Part shown: in pieces, positions 1-5,058 of the stretch
How the letters are laid out: each line of letters opens with the position of its first letter
How positions within the stretch are numbered: the first letter of the stretch is position 1
From: Angelakisella sp.
GTDB taxonomy: Bacteria; Bacillota; Clostridia; Oscillospirales; Ruminococcaceae
Reading direction: 5' to 3'
Assembly: GCA_020024515.1 (NCBI GenBank)
Contig: JAHHTR010000144.1
Coordinates: forward strand, 1 to 5,058
Length of the DNA: 5,058 nt
The notes under the pieces: model-generated
Told to the model about the DNA's origin: nothing
Seen by the model: the letters and a program-made list of their open reading frames with translations, nothing else
Database searches by the model: none
Program-made: the position numbers and the translations under genes

Positions 1-1633
1 TTATACCATCGACTATTTTTTCGACTATTATTTCAGATACTTTTTTATCATCAATATTATTTTTATCTTTTGGTGATAGCGATATTTTCTTTTCAAATAT
101 TTTCAATAATAGATATATAATATCACTCTTTTCAAGTTTTATTGTAAAAAGAGTTCCATCATCAGAATTTTTAAAACTAATATTTTCATCGCTATCATTT
201 TGTATAGTAACTTCTTTTACATAACATTTTTTGTATGTAATTACTTCCTTGTCGTCAGCAACTTTTGTTTTACTTAATTGGGCATTTATTTCTATTTCCC
301 ACGAGGAAAAATAAGCCGGTAAATATTTATCTCTCATTCCTATCGGTGTACCCTTGGAGTTTCTTTCACTATTAAAGCAGGTAGGAAACATTTCTACTGC
401 AAATGGATAATCATAATTATTATCTGTTTTATTGTTGTCAACAATAAAATTATGGAAAGATTTTGCCTCGTTATTAACAAAGATACTGTTAATAGATGCG
501 TTTTTTATAATTTTAAATGTCACATTATTCTTATTTTCCAAGCAATTTATAATAGTAAATCCATCTTCTGTATTTACACTTTCATTTGTATTTACACTTT
601 CATCTTTAGCGTTACTTTCGTCTTTTTCTAAAATTAAATATTTATAAACATCAAGCAATAAATTTTCTGAATATGATTTATGTGACGTTGATAGTTCATT
701 CATATGCTTTATGGAGCTTTGAAACATATTTGTTATATATTTTTCTTTTTCGTTGGTAAAGTTTTGATTTTCGGATTTATTGTCCTCAGCAGATGTTTGA
801 TTGTCCTGTGTTTTTTGAGAATCAGAAAGTTGGGCGCGATACAATGTTTTATTTTCTTGTTTCCAATGCCATAAATATTGATATGCTCCACCAAAAAATC
901 TAATTTCTCTCATCATATTGTTAAACATCATATATATTTTATAACTTATATCCTTTGATATTTTTATTTCATCCAAATATTGCCAACATTGTTGCTTTAT
1001 ATCTTCAATACTTATCTGCTCACTCTCTGAGTTATTGTCATTACTGTCTTTGGAGATATTAGTATTGTTGTTAGAGCTATTGTCTGAATATTTAATTTTA
1101 TTAATTTGGTCCAGTAAATTGTTACATTTATATTCAATATCTAAATTTTTATCATTTTTATCGACTTTTAGTTTTGTACAATATTCTTCTAACTTATTAT
1201 TTATTTCTTGTTTTCTATATTTGTCCAATGTACTTCTATTTAAAAAATTAATATATCTTACATAATAAATTGATGCCTTCATATATTGGTCAGCTATATA
1301 GTAATAATAATCTTTCCCCGAAATACTATTATCAGACCCCGAAATACTATTATCAGAATTTACTTTAAAGCCTTTGATATTACGAAGCTCATAATTATTT
1401 TCTCCGTGCTTCTTAACAAAGTTAACAATTGTAGAAATATTTCTATTAAGTTCGTCTCTGTATTTTGAATCATCTATACAATTAATATCAAGCGTTGCCA
1501 AGTTTTTAATCGCCTCAAGGTACCCTATTAGAGCTCCAATAAAGTCATTTGACTTATATTTATCTAAGCTTTTAATAAAATCCTTGTACAAGGTTTCCGA
1601 TTTGTTTTCCTCAGGGTTGGTTCTTCCATTCAT
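1..1633 (-). CDS. Large Asn-rich protein of unknown function, N-terminal 544 residues (C-terminus off the left edge)
   Basis: I do not recognise this protein. The reading frame is open for 544 codons from the ATG at 1633 to the window edge, with no stop. A GTGGTGG ribosome binding site lies 5 nt upstream and a strong promoter further up. There is no signal peptide and no clear membrane span, so it is probably cytoplasmic. Residues 1-180 look largely helical. Residues 182-206 and 266-296 are low-complexity Asn/Ser/Asp/Gln/Lys linkers. Between them (about 207-262) is an aromatic-rich segment containing RFFGGAYQYLWHW. Residues about 357-515 look beta-rich and globular (for example SWEIEINAQL). 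Two in-frame tandem duplications are present: SDNSISG twice at 93-106, and an ESVNTN-like unit twice near 345-356. It is transcribed away from the IS remnant. It might be an accessory or mobile-element cargo protein; no function is claimed. Confidence is high that it is coding, and nil for function. Confidence 0.85.
   Translation of the reverse strand, partial: MNGRTNPEENKSETLYKDFIKSLDKYKSNDFIGALIGYLEAIKNLATLDINCIDDSKYRDELNRNISTIVNFVKKHGENNYELRNIKGFKVNSDNSISGSDNSISGKDYYYYIADQYMKASIYYVRYINFLNRSTLDKYRKQEINNKLEEYCTKLKVDKNDKNLDIEYKCNNLLDQINKIKYSDNSSNNNTNISKDSNDNNSESEQISIEDIKQQCWQYLDEIKISKDISYKIYMMFNNMMREIRFFGGAYQYLWHWKQENKTLYRAQLSDSQKTQDNQTSAEDNKSENQNFTNEKEKYITNMFQSSIKHMNELSTSHKSYSENLLLDVYKYLILEKDESNAKDESVNTNESVNTEDGFTIINCLENKNNVTFKIIKNASINSIFVNNEAKSFHNFIVDNNKTDNNYDYPFAVEMFPTCFNSERNSKGTPIGMRDKYLPAYFSSWEIEINAQLSKTKVADDKEVITYKKCYVKEVTIQNDSDENISFKNSDDGTLFTIKLEKSDIIYLLLKIFEKKISLSPKDKNNIDDKKVSEIIVEKIVDGI
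569..603 (-). repeat. 18-bp in-frame tandem repeat inside the orphan gene
   Basis: An 18-bp unit at 569-586 is followed directly by a copy at 587-603 that is identical over 17 bases. It encodes ESVNTN followed by ESVNTE at residues about 345-356, in the hydrophilic stretch just before the beta-rich C-terminal part. Confidence 0.85.
1316..1357 (-). repeat. Perfect 21-bp tandem duplication inside the orphan gene
   Basis: Two identical 21-bp units (1316-1336 and 1337-1357) stand head to tail. They encode SDNSISG twice at residues 93-106. The unit is a multiple of three, so copy-number change would keep the frame. Identity at the DNA level, including wobble positions, indicates a recent duplication. 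Confidence 0.9.
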
Positions 1634-1638
1634 ATTAT

Positions 1639-1645
1639 CCACCAC
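1639..1645 (-). promoter_or_regulatory. Ribosome binding site of the orphan minus-strand gene
   Basis: On the minus strand this reads GTGGTGG, 5 nt before the ATG at 1633. The GGTGG core differs from GGAGG at one base. It supports that start; no in-frame ATG lies further upstream with a better site. Confidence 0.55.
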
Positions 1646-1697
1646 TTTCTTTGTTTAATTATATTTGATATATTAATTCATTATCATATCTATTTTG

Positions 1698-1726
1698 ATT
1701 ATAGAGTATTATATTTATAATTGCAA
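1698..1726 (-). promoter_or_regulatory. Sigma-A type promoter for the minus-strand orphan gene
   Basis: Read on the minus strand, TTGCAA (1721-1726) is followed after exactly 17 nt by a perfect TATAAT (1698-1703). The -35 differs from TTGACA at two positions. Transcription would start near 1691, giving a leader of roughly 58 nt before the ATG at 1633. The left end of the IS remnant lies about 45 bp upstream of the -35, so the promoter itself is intact. No operator-like repeat is evident around it. Confidence 0.75.
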
Positions 1727-1771
1727 TAAAATTTGATAAAGATTTATGATTAAAAATGTAAGATTACAATA

Positions 1772-1782
1772 GATGTGTTACA
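1772..1782 (+). repeat. Left terminal inverted repeat of the IS remnant
   Basis: GATGTGTTACA, an exact inverted match to 2480-2490. The conserved terminus is probably TGTGTTACA beginning at 1774, since related elements start with TGT. Confidence 0.75.
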
Positions 1783-1785
1783 GTA

Positions 1786-2476
1786 TTGCAAAAAAGTGAC
1801 GAAATAGAAAATCTATGTTACAGTAAGTTTACAACAACTAAACTGAAAGAGAGGAAAATCCATATCGTCATAAAAAGTGTAACACAAACCTGTAAATATC
1901 GTCAAGCGTTAATTTTGTATTCCATAAAACACGGAGTAACCAAAGCTTCTATAAAATACAAAACAAACCGTCAATATATTTATCGTTGGTTAAAACGGTA
2001 TGATGCTTCGTTTATGTCGTCCCACTATCCACATCATCACCCAAACGAGCATACAGCACAAAAATTAAAGCTGATAAAAGATATGCGAATCAACTGTTTT
2101 TCTTGAACATATGCTCAGGAAATTCCCCTTTAAAGTTGAGTGTGTGTAAACGAATAATGGTTTGGAATTTACAAAAAGGCTTGGTAATACAACAAAGCCT
2201 AAGCCTACGCTGTTTGAAAGAAAACTTAAAGAACACTGCATACAACATAAATTAATACGTCCATTTACACCCAGACATAACGGTAAAGCGGAACATAGTC
2301 ATCGTAAAGATAACGAATATTTTTATTCAACACATAAATTTTTTTCGTTTGATGACTTTAAAAAGTAACTTGCTCTACATAACAGAAAATACAATAAATT
2401 CCCTATGCGTCCTTTAAATTGGAAGTCGCCTTCTGATTATATTAAGGCTTTTCTTTCTATCAATGAGGTTTTTTGA
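1786..2476 (+). pseudogene. IS481-like DDE transposase, internally deleted and interrupted
   Basis: The 5' fragment (1786-2106, TTG-initiated frame) carries the N-terminal helix-turn-helix, with VTKASIKYKTNRQYIYRW typical of this transposase group, and ends after KLIKDMR near 2088. The frame then changes. From about 2099, FLEHMLRKFPFKVECV leads to a TAA at 2147-2149 where relatives have Gln, then TNNGLEFT where TDNG is expected, so the second catalytic Asp is Asn. The third acidic region is also altered: RHNGKAEHSHRKDNE, against GKVERSHRKD in relatives. A second TAA at 2366-2368 again replaces an expected Gln (FKK-stop-LALHNR). The natural end is the TGA at 2474-2476. About 130-150 residues holding the first catalytic Asp are missing between the fragments. 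No in-frame ATG precedes the helix-turn-helix; ATA at 1870 may be the lost start. It is certainly non-functional; the family assignment is from motif memory. Confidence 0.88.
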
Positions 2477-2479
2477 TTT

Positions 2480-2490
2480 TGTAACACATC
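2480..2490 (-). repeat. Right terminal inverted repeat of the IS remnant
   Basis: TGTAACACATC is the exact reverse complement of the left end at 1772-1782. It begins 3 nt after the transposase stop codon at 2474-2476, the usual tight packing of an insertion sequence. Confidence 0.75.
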
Positions 2491-2713
2491 ATTGACACAC
2501 CTACATCCGTTTTGTTAAGCACCTACACAGTGATATTTTTATTTAATAAAATTTATATAAAAATAAAAATTCTAAAACTGAGATGATAGAAATAATTAAA
2601 TATAAATAATATTCAAATATCAAATTAGGAAGATGATAAAATGATTTAATAAAACTATAAATACTTTAAAAAGTGAAAGTCTGTTTGCAAACTAATACTA
2701 TCTAAACTTACCA

Positions 2714-2760
2714 CCACTTGCGCACAAACACCTTTGTTTGCCCTTATGTGATGAAAGTGG
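2714..2760. repeat. Nested inverted repeats (candidate relaxosome or oriT element)
   Basis: The outer arms are CCACTT (2714-2719) and AAGTGG (2755-2760). Inside them is a perfect hairpin, CAAACA (2725-2730), loop CCTT, TGTTTG (2735-2740). The concentric arrangement in non-coding DNA upstream of a relaxase operon suggests a structured DNA site, but arms of 6 bp are short. Confidence 0.4.
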
Positions 2761-2912
2761 AGTAACTGTACCATATCGCAATATTTTTCCAAATAGGACG
2801 AATTTGTGGAGAGTTTTTTTAGGGAAGTTATAGCTAAATTGGATGTGATAATAAGTCTGATATAAGGGGAAAATAAGAGAAAAGCGTGCGACCTATTTGT
2901 ATGCAGGAAAAA

Positions 2913-2955
2913 GCGAGGTAGTCCTCGCAATCACATCGGTCGGCAATGCCGACCG
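2913..2955. repeat. Tandem GC-rich hairpins, candidate oriT
   Basis: The first hairpin is GCGAGG, loop TAGT, CCTCGC (2913-2928). Eight bases later comes a near-perfect palindrome CGGTCGGCAATGCCGACCG (2937-2955), with 9-bp arms around a single central base. They stand out as a GC-rich island in AT-rich DNA about 180 bp upstream of the auxiliary and relaxase genes. No T-run follows, so they do not look like terminators. Known oriT sites combine such hairpins with a nick site, but I cannot identify the nick. The oriT role is inference. Confidence 0.5.
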
Positions 2956-3120
2956 TATTGTCCCAAGGTATAGCCTTTTGTAGATGATATCACGTTGGGT
3001 GATGTAAATGTATCAAATGATGTCATAAGTCAGTTGTTCTGTAGATATTTAAGCCATTTTAGGCATATTTATGGATACTGCGATATGACACCATAGAGAT
3101 AAAACAATATTAATTTTGAA

Positions 3121-3126
3121 AAGGAG
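3121..3126 (+). promoter_or_regulatory. Ribosome binding site setting the start of the RHH gene
   Basis: AAGGAG, 7 nt before the ATG at 3134. It decides against the in-frame TTG at 3116, which would lie upstream of and overlap this site. Confidence 0.85.
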
Positions 3127-3133
3127 AAAAATT

Positions 3134-3547
3134 ATGAAAGAGAAAAAACAACGTGTAAACGTATGGCTTGATCCCGATATTATCAATAAGGTTGACGGAC
3201 TTGTCAAACGTTTTAATGTCGAAAATCAAAGCCAACTTATAGCTAAAGCTGTTGAGTTCTTTATTGGTTACGTAGGAGCCAATGACTCAACAGCTTTTTT
3301 AAGTGATACTCTTGTTGGAGTAATTGACGGAAGTATCAAAGAATGTGAAAACAGAAATGCAACCAATCTTTTTAGATTCGCCGTTGAAATGGAAATCATT
3401 ATGCAAATTCTTGCCGCAGGCTTAGACATACCCAAAGAATATATTGAAAGACTAAGAGTCCAAGCCGTGAACACAGTCAAAAGCTGTAATGGCAAAATTT
3501 GTTTTGAAGATGCTTTGAAAATAAGCAATGAGGAGGACTATGCCTAA
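3134..3547 (+). CDS. Ribbon-helix-helix auxiliary mobilisation protein
   Basis: A 137-residue protein starting at the ATG served by AAGGAG at 3121-3126. The N-terminus is a clear RHH/CopG-like DNA-binding fold: beta strand QRVNVWL (residues 6-12), helix 1 from DPDIINKVDGLVKRF, a turn at NVENQ, helix 2 SQLIAKAVEFFI (33-44). The rest (about 48-137) is a conserved-looking helical domain with ENRNATNLFRFAVEMEIIMQILA and a terminal NGKICFEDAL motif. I remember the same architecture in small proteins encoded directly before MobL/MobP3-type relaxases in gut Firmicutes. Its role is probably to bind DNA near oriT, load or stimulate the relaxase, and perhaps repress its own operon, as RHH auxiliary proteins do in plasmid relaxosomes. 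Its stop overlaps the relaxase start (ATGCCTAA), implying translational coupling. Confident for RHH, moderate for role. Confidence 0.85.
   Translation: MKEKKQRVNVWLDPDIINKVDGLVKRFNVENQSQLIAKAVEFFIGYVGANDSTAFLSDTLVGVIDGSIKECENRNATNLFRFAVEMEIIMQILAAGLDIPKEYIERLRVQAVNTVKSCNGKICFEDALKISNEEDYA
3531..3536 (+). promoter_or_regulatory. Ribosome binding site deciding the relaxase start
   Basis: AGGAGG lies inside the end of the RHH gene, 3 nt before the ATG at 3540; the overlapping GAGG register gives 6 nt. An alternative in-frame ATG at 3528 sits before this site and has no Shine-Dalgarno sequence of its own, so 3540 is preferred. Confidence 0.75.
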
Positions 3548-4691
3548 GATAATTTTTAAGTGTCACTACCTAAGAGCCGATACAAGTTCTAAAAAAATAT
3601 CGAATACAGTAAAATATATTGCAACGAGAGAAGGTGTCGAACACGTCCAAAACTACATAGATTATATTGCAAACAGACCGAGAGTGGAAAAAATAAGTAC
3701 TCACGGTCTGTTTTCTTTTGGCTACAAACCTATTAATCTTTCTGAAGTTCAGCGTGAGCTTACCAAAGATTCAAGACCGATATATATGCCTATAATTTCA
3801 TTAACTCGTGAAGATGCAATTCGCACAGGTTATGACAACGCAGAAAGTTGGCACACGCTTATGTCAAAGCTTGCTCCCAAAATGGCTGAAAATTTTAAGA
3901 TTAGACTTGATAACTATCATTGGTATGCTGCCTTCCACAATGAAGGACATCATCCGCACATCCATATGATAATTTATTCTGACAATCCAAATGAAGGTTA
4001 TCTCAATGAAAAAGGCATTGAAAATATTAAGCATGAGTTAGTTGGTAATATATTCAACCAAAGCTTACAGCCAATATACAGTGGCATGACTGAGCATAAC
4101 AAGAAGTTGAAAAATGAGTTTAGAGAAGCTCTCAAAGATATCAAAATTGAAAGTAATGACAAAGAATTAAATGATATGCTAATGCTTTTAAATGAGCGAT
4201 TACGAACACACAAAGGCAAAAAGGTATATGGCTATCTTAATAAATCCACCAAAAAGTTACTCAACAACATAGTCGATAAAATAAGTGAGAATGAAAGCAT
4301 AGTCAATGCTTACAAAACGTGGTGGCAACTGAAAGAGGAAGTCTATCATAGCTACTCTGACAGAGAGTGGAAACAACCAAAGTTATCAGAATGCAATGAA
4401 TTTAAGTCAGTAAAAAATATGGTTATAAAAGAAGTTATGAAAATGGATTTCAGTTTAATGTTAACGGATAATCAAAAGCAAGAACAAGAAGAAGTTTTAA
4501 GCAAACAATTAATAAATCTGTTTAAAAATATCGCAAAAGTATTTGAAAGTAAAACTCCTGAACCAAGGATAGCTCATAATCACATTGACAGCAAGCGATT
4601 GCAAAAACTTCGTGAAATGCGTCTCGCTTTGGGAAGAAAGCTTGATGATATATCCAATGATAAGCCCTCTTTCCAAATGCAGATGTATTAA
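3540..4691 (+). CDS. MobL/MobP3-type relaxase, short form
   Basis: A 383-residue DNA relaxase that would nick oriT and stay covalently bound to the transferred strand. The N-terminus MPKIIFKCHYL and the segment VKYIATREG (Tyr26 the likely nucleophile, by position in the family) are typical. So are YIANRPRVEKISTHGLF (42-58), PIISLTREDAIRTGYDNAESW (84-104) and the metal-binding histidine motif HNEGHHPHIHM (133-143). The helical C-terminal part has KKVYGYLNK (227-235), the AYKTWWQLKEEVY segment and the family-like tail DSKRLQKLREMRLALGRK. Relatives I remember carry about 65-70 more residues between VATR-GVE and the Tyr-Ile-Ala-x-Arg-Pro motif; here GVEHVQ joins directly to NYIDYIANRP in frame. 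The start overlaps the RHH stop by 8 nt. No conjugation machinery is visible, so it would depend on a helper element. The family call is confident; whether the short form is active is unknown. Confidence 0.9.
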   Translation: MPKIIFKCHYLRADTSSKKISNTVKYIATREGVEHVQNYIDYIANRPRVEKISTHGLFSFGYKPINLSEVQRELTKDSRPIYMPIISLTREDAIRTGYDNAESWHTLMSKLAPKMAENFKIRLDNYHWYAAFHNEGHHPHIHMIIYSDNPNEGYLNEKGIENIKHELVGNIFNQSLQPIYSGMTEHNKKLKNEFREALKDIKIESNDKELNDMLMLLNERLRTHKGKKVYGYLNKSTKKLLNNIVDKISENESIVNAYKTWWQLKEEVYHSYSDREWKQPKLSECNEFKSVKNMVIKEVMKMDFSLMLTDNQKQEQEEVLSKQLINLFKNIAKVFESKTPEPRIAHNHIDSKRLQKLREMRLALGRKLDDISNDKPSFQMQMY

Positions 4692-4771
4692 GACTATATC
4701 TACATAAGGGAGTATTTTACCCCCTCGTCAAATTACAAAGACATTTAGCGCTGTGTCTCTGTAAGAAATCA

Positions 4772-4801
4772 GATGGGACGTCAAAAAAATGGCGTCCTAT
4801 C
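4772..4801 (+). terminator. Hairpin downstream of the relaxase, possible weak terminator
   Basis: GATGGGACGTC (4772-4782) pairs with GGCGTCCTATC (4791-4801) over 11 positions, two of them G-U wobbles, around an A-rich 8-nt loop. It lies about 80 nt after the relaxase stop. Only TTTC follows before a run of A, so the U-tract is poor; it may be a processing or weak termination structure. Confidence 0.45.
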
Positions 4802-4833
4802 TTTCAAAAAAAAACAAGAGAGAATTCCGCCAA

Positions 4834-4881
4834 GGGATAAGTACGAAATTTTGCAGAACTACCCACCAGTTCACAGTGAAC
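4834..4881. other. oriT-like motif with palindrome
   Basis: GGGATAAGTACG (4834-4845) resembles the ATAAGTGCG core seen at nick sites of the RSF1010/pIP501-type oriT group. An imperfect complement, AACTACCC, lies at 4857-4864. A perfect GTTCACAGTGAAC palindrome (6-bp arms, 1-nt centre) follows at 4869-4881. It lies just after the relaxase gene. The resemblance is partial and comes from memory; it could be an oriT, part of one, or a binding site. Confidence 0.35.
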
Positions 4882-4975
4882 CCCCAAAGAAGGAAACAAT
4901 AGAATATATATAACATCAGAAAAAGAATATACAAGATATAATAATATAACTATATTAAATCTAATAATAACTACA

Positions 4976-4988
4976 CCCTGTTTCAGGG
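4976..4988. repeat. Small CCCTG-TTT-CAGGG hairpin
   Basis: A perfect 5-bp stem with a 3-nt loop in AT-rich DNA, flanked by copies of TATTAAATCT at 4953-4962 and 4995-5004. No T-run follows, so it is not a terminator by itself. Confidence 0.4.
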
Positions 4989-5001
4989 CACACCTATTAA
5001 A

Positions 5002-5032
5002 TCTCAAAATAAAAATATTTGAGACTTTTTTT
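5002..5032 (+). terminator. Rho-independent terminator
   Basis: TCTCAAA (5002-5008) pairs with TTTGAGA (5018-5024) around a 9-nt loop, followed by C and seven T. It is oriented for plus-strand transcription and is the best terminator in the window for the mobilisation operon or a small transcript after it. The stem is short and AU-rich, so its strength is uncertain. Confidence 0.65.
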
Positions 5033-5058
5033 ATTTAGAGGTATAAAAAACGTGTTTT

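Larger units (their letters stand above)
1772..2490 (+). mobile_element. Decayed IS481-like insertion sequence remnant
   Basis: The remnant is delimited by 11-bp perfect inverted repeats (GATGTGTTACA at 1772-1782 and its complement at 2480-2490). These enclose a broken transposase whose stop lies 3 nt before the right repeat. A TGT...ACA terminus fits the IS481/IS3-like group of DDE elements; the family name is from memory of related transposases. Intact relatives would be roughly 400-450 bp longer, because the middle of the transposase is deleted. I see no clear target-site duplication: the flanks read CAATA on the left and ATTGA on the right. The element lies between the orphan gene promoter and the mobilisation region and could not move by its own enzyme. 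Confidence 0.8.
2491..3133. other. Non-coding region upstream of the mobilisation operon, rich in inverted repeats
   Basis: No convincing gene is present. From left to right it holds a CACCTACA direct repeat (2498-2505 and 2520-2527, 22 bp apart) and an all-A/T inverted repeat (2535-2544 with 2561-2570). Next come a GTTTGCAAAC palindrome (2683-2692), a nested inverted repeat (2714-2760), two GC-rich hairpins (2913-2955) and a cluster of TGATRT repeats (2985-3023). A Shine-Dalgarno sequence at 3121-3126 closes it. The region before about 2680 is nearly pure AT; the rest is more balanced. I could not identify a good -35/-10 pair for the operon. Regions like this upstream of relaxosome genes often hold the origin of transfer. 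Confidence 0.6.
4692..5058. other. Non-coding tail after the relaxase
   Basis: No gene is supported here. The region holds a weak hairpin (AGACAT 4739-4744 with GTGTCT 4753-4758), a longer hairpin (4772-4801) and an oriT-like motif (4834-4881). After these come an AT-rich stretch with an AATATA/TATATT inverted repeat (4943-4956), a small CCCTG/CAGGG hairpin (4976-4988) and a terminator (5002-5032). A minus-strand frame at 4804-5007 has no ribosome binding site and crosses these structures, so it is not called. Confidence 0.6.

Noticed and set aside
1316..1357. CRISPR array
   Set aside because: The two copies abut with no spacer and lie in frame within a coding sequence.
432..1468. Three plus-strand open frames (432-647, 1035-1265, 1286-1468)
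   Set aside because: They lie antisense within the long minus-strand gene, have no ribosome binding sites, and give Leu/Ser/Phe-rich products typical of the complement of Lys/Asn codons.
2498..2527. CACCTACA direct repeats as iterons or attachment sites
   Set aside because: Only two 8-bp copies are present, with no recombinase or replication gene in the window to go with them.
2535..2570. 10-bp A/T-only inverted repeat as a terminator or origin
   Set aside because: Stem and loop are pure A/T in an almost pure A/T stretch, so chance pairing is likely. No iterons or replication gene are nearby.
2655..2930. Minus-strand open frame of 91 codons upstream of the mobilisation operon
   Set aside because: It starts at TTG without a ribosome binding site and crosses several inverted repeats. 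It looks like a chance frame in structured non-coding DNA.
3116..3133. TTG at 3116 as the start of the RHH protein
   Set aside because: It precedes and overlaps the AAGGAG site that is ideally spaced for the ATG at 3134.
3268..3528. Minus-strand open frame of 86 codons
   Set aside because: Shadow of the RHH gene, which has a recognisable fold and ribosome binding site.
3998..4219. Minus-strand open frame of 73 codons
   Set aside because: Shadow within the relaxase gene.
4804..5007. Minus-strand open frame of 67 codons
   Set aside because: No ribosome binding site; it covers the oriT-like palindrome and the CCCTG hairpin, so it is better explained as non-coding.

Overview
The window is AT-rich and looks like an accessory region of a low-GC Bacillota genome, most likely a member of Clostridia. 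The indicators are base composition, AT-rich codon use, strong AGGAGG-type ribosome binding sites, and a relaxase and auxiliary-protein pair typical of gut Firmicutes mobile elements. The taxonomic call is inference.

Layout: (1) 1-1633, minus strand: the first 544 codons of a large, Asn/Ser/Lys/Asp-rich protein that I do not recognise. It has an excellent sigma-A promoter (-35 at 1721-1726, -10 at 1698-1703) and runs off the left edge. Two perfect or near-perfect in-frame tandem duplications lie inside it. (2) 1772-2490: a decayed insertion sequence bounded by 11-bp inverted repeats. Its transposase is a pseudogene with a large internal deletion, a frame change, two CAA-to-TAA-type stops and an Asp-to-Asn change at a DDE catalytic position. 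(3) 2491-3133: about 640 bases of non-coding DNA with several inverted repeats, notably two GC-rich hairpins in tandem (2913-2928 and 2937-2955). This is a candidate oriT and control region. (4) 3134-4691, plus strand: a two-gene mobilisation operon, a ribbon-helix-helix auxiliary protein followed by a MobL/MobP3-type relaxase whose start overlaps the previous stop by 8 nt. (5) 4692-5058: non-coding tail with a hairpin after the relaxase, a second oriT-like motif (4834-4881), a small hairpin and a rho-independent terminator at 5002-5032.

The functional logic of the right half is DNA mobilisation. The small RHH protein would bind near oriT and help the relaxase nick one strand for transfer by a conjugation system encoded elsewhere. 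No integrase, replication protein or mating-pair genes are visible, so I cannot say whether this is an integrative mobilisable element, a plasmid fragment or a remnant. The relaxase appears to lack a segment of about 65-70 residues that family members I remember carry, which is the most unusual point in the mobilisation module. I did not find a convincing new defence or regulatory system. The best candidate for undescribed biology is the orphan protein at 1-1633.
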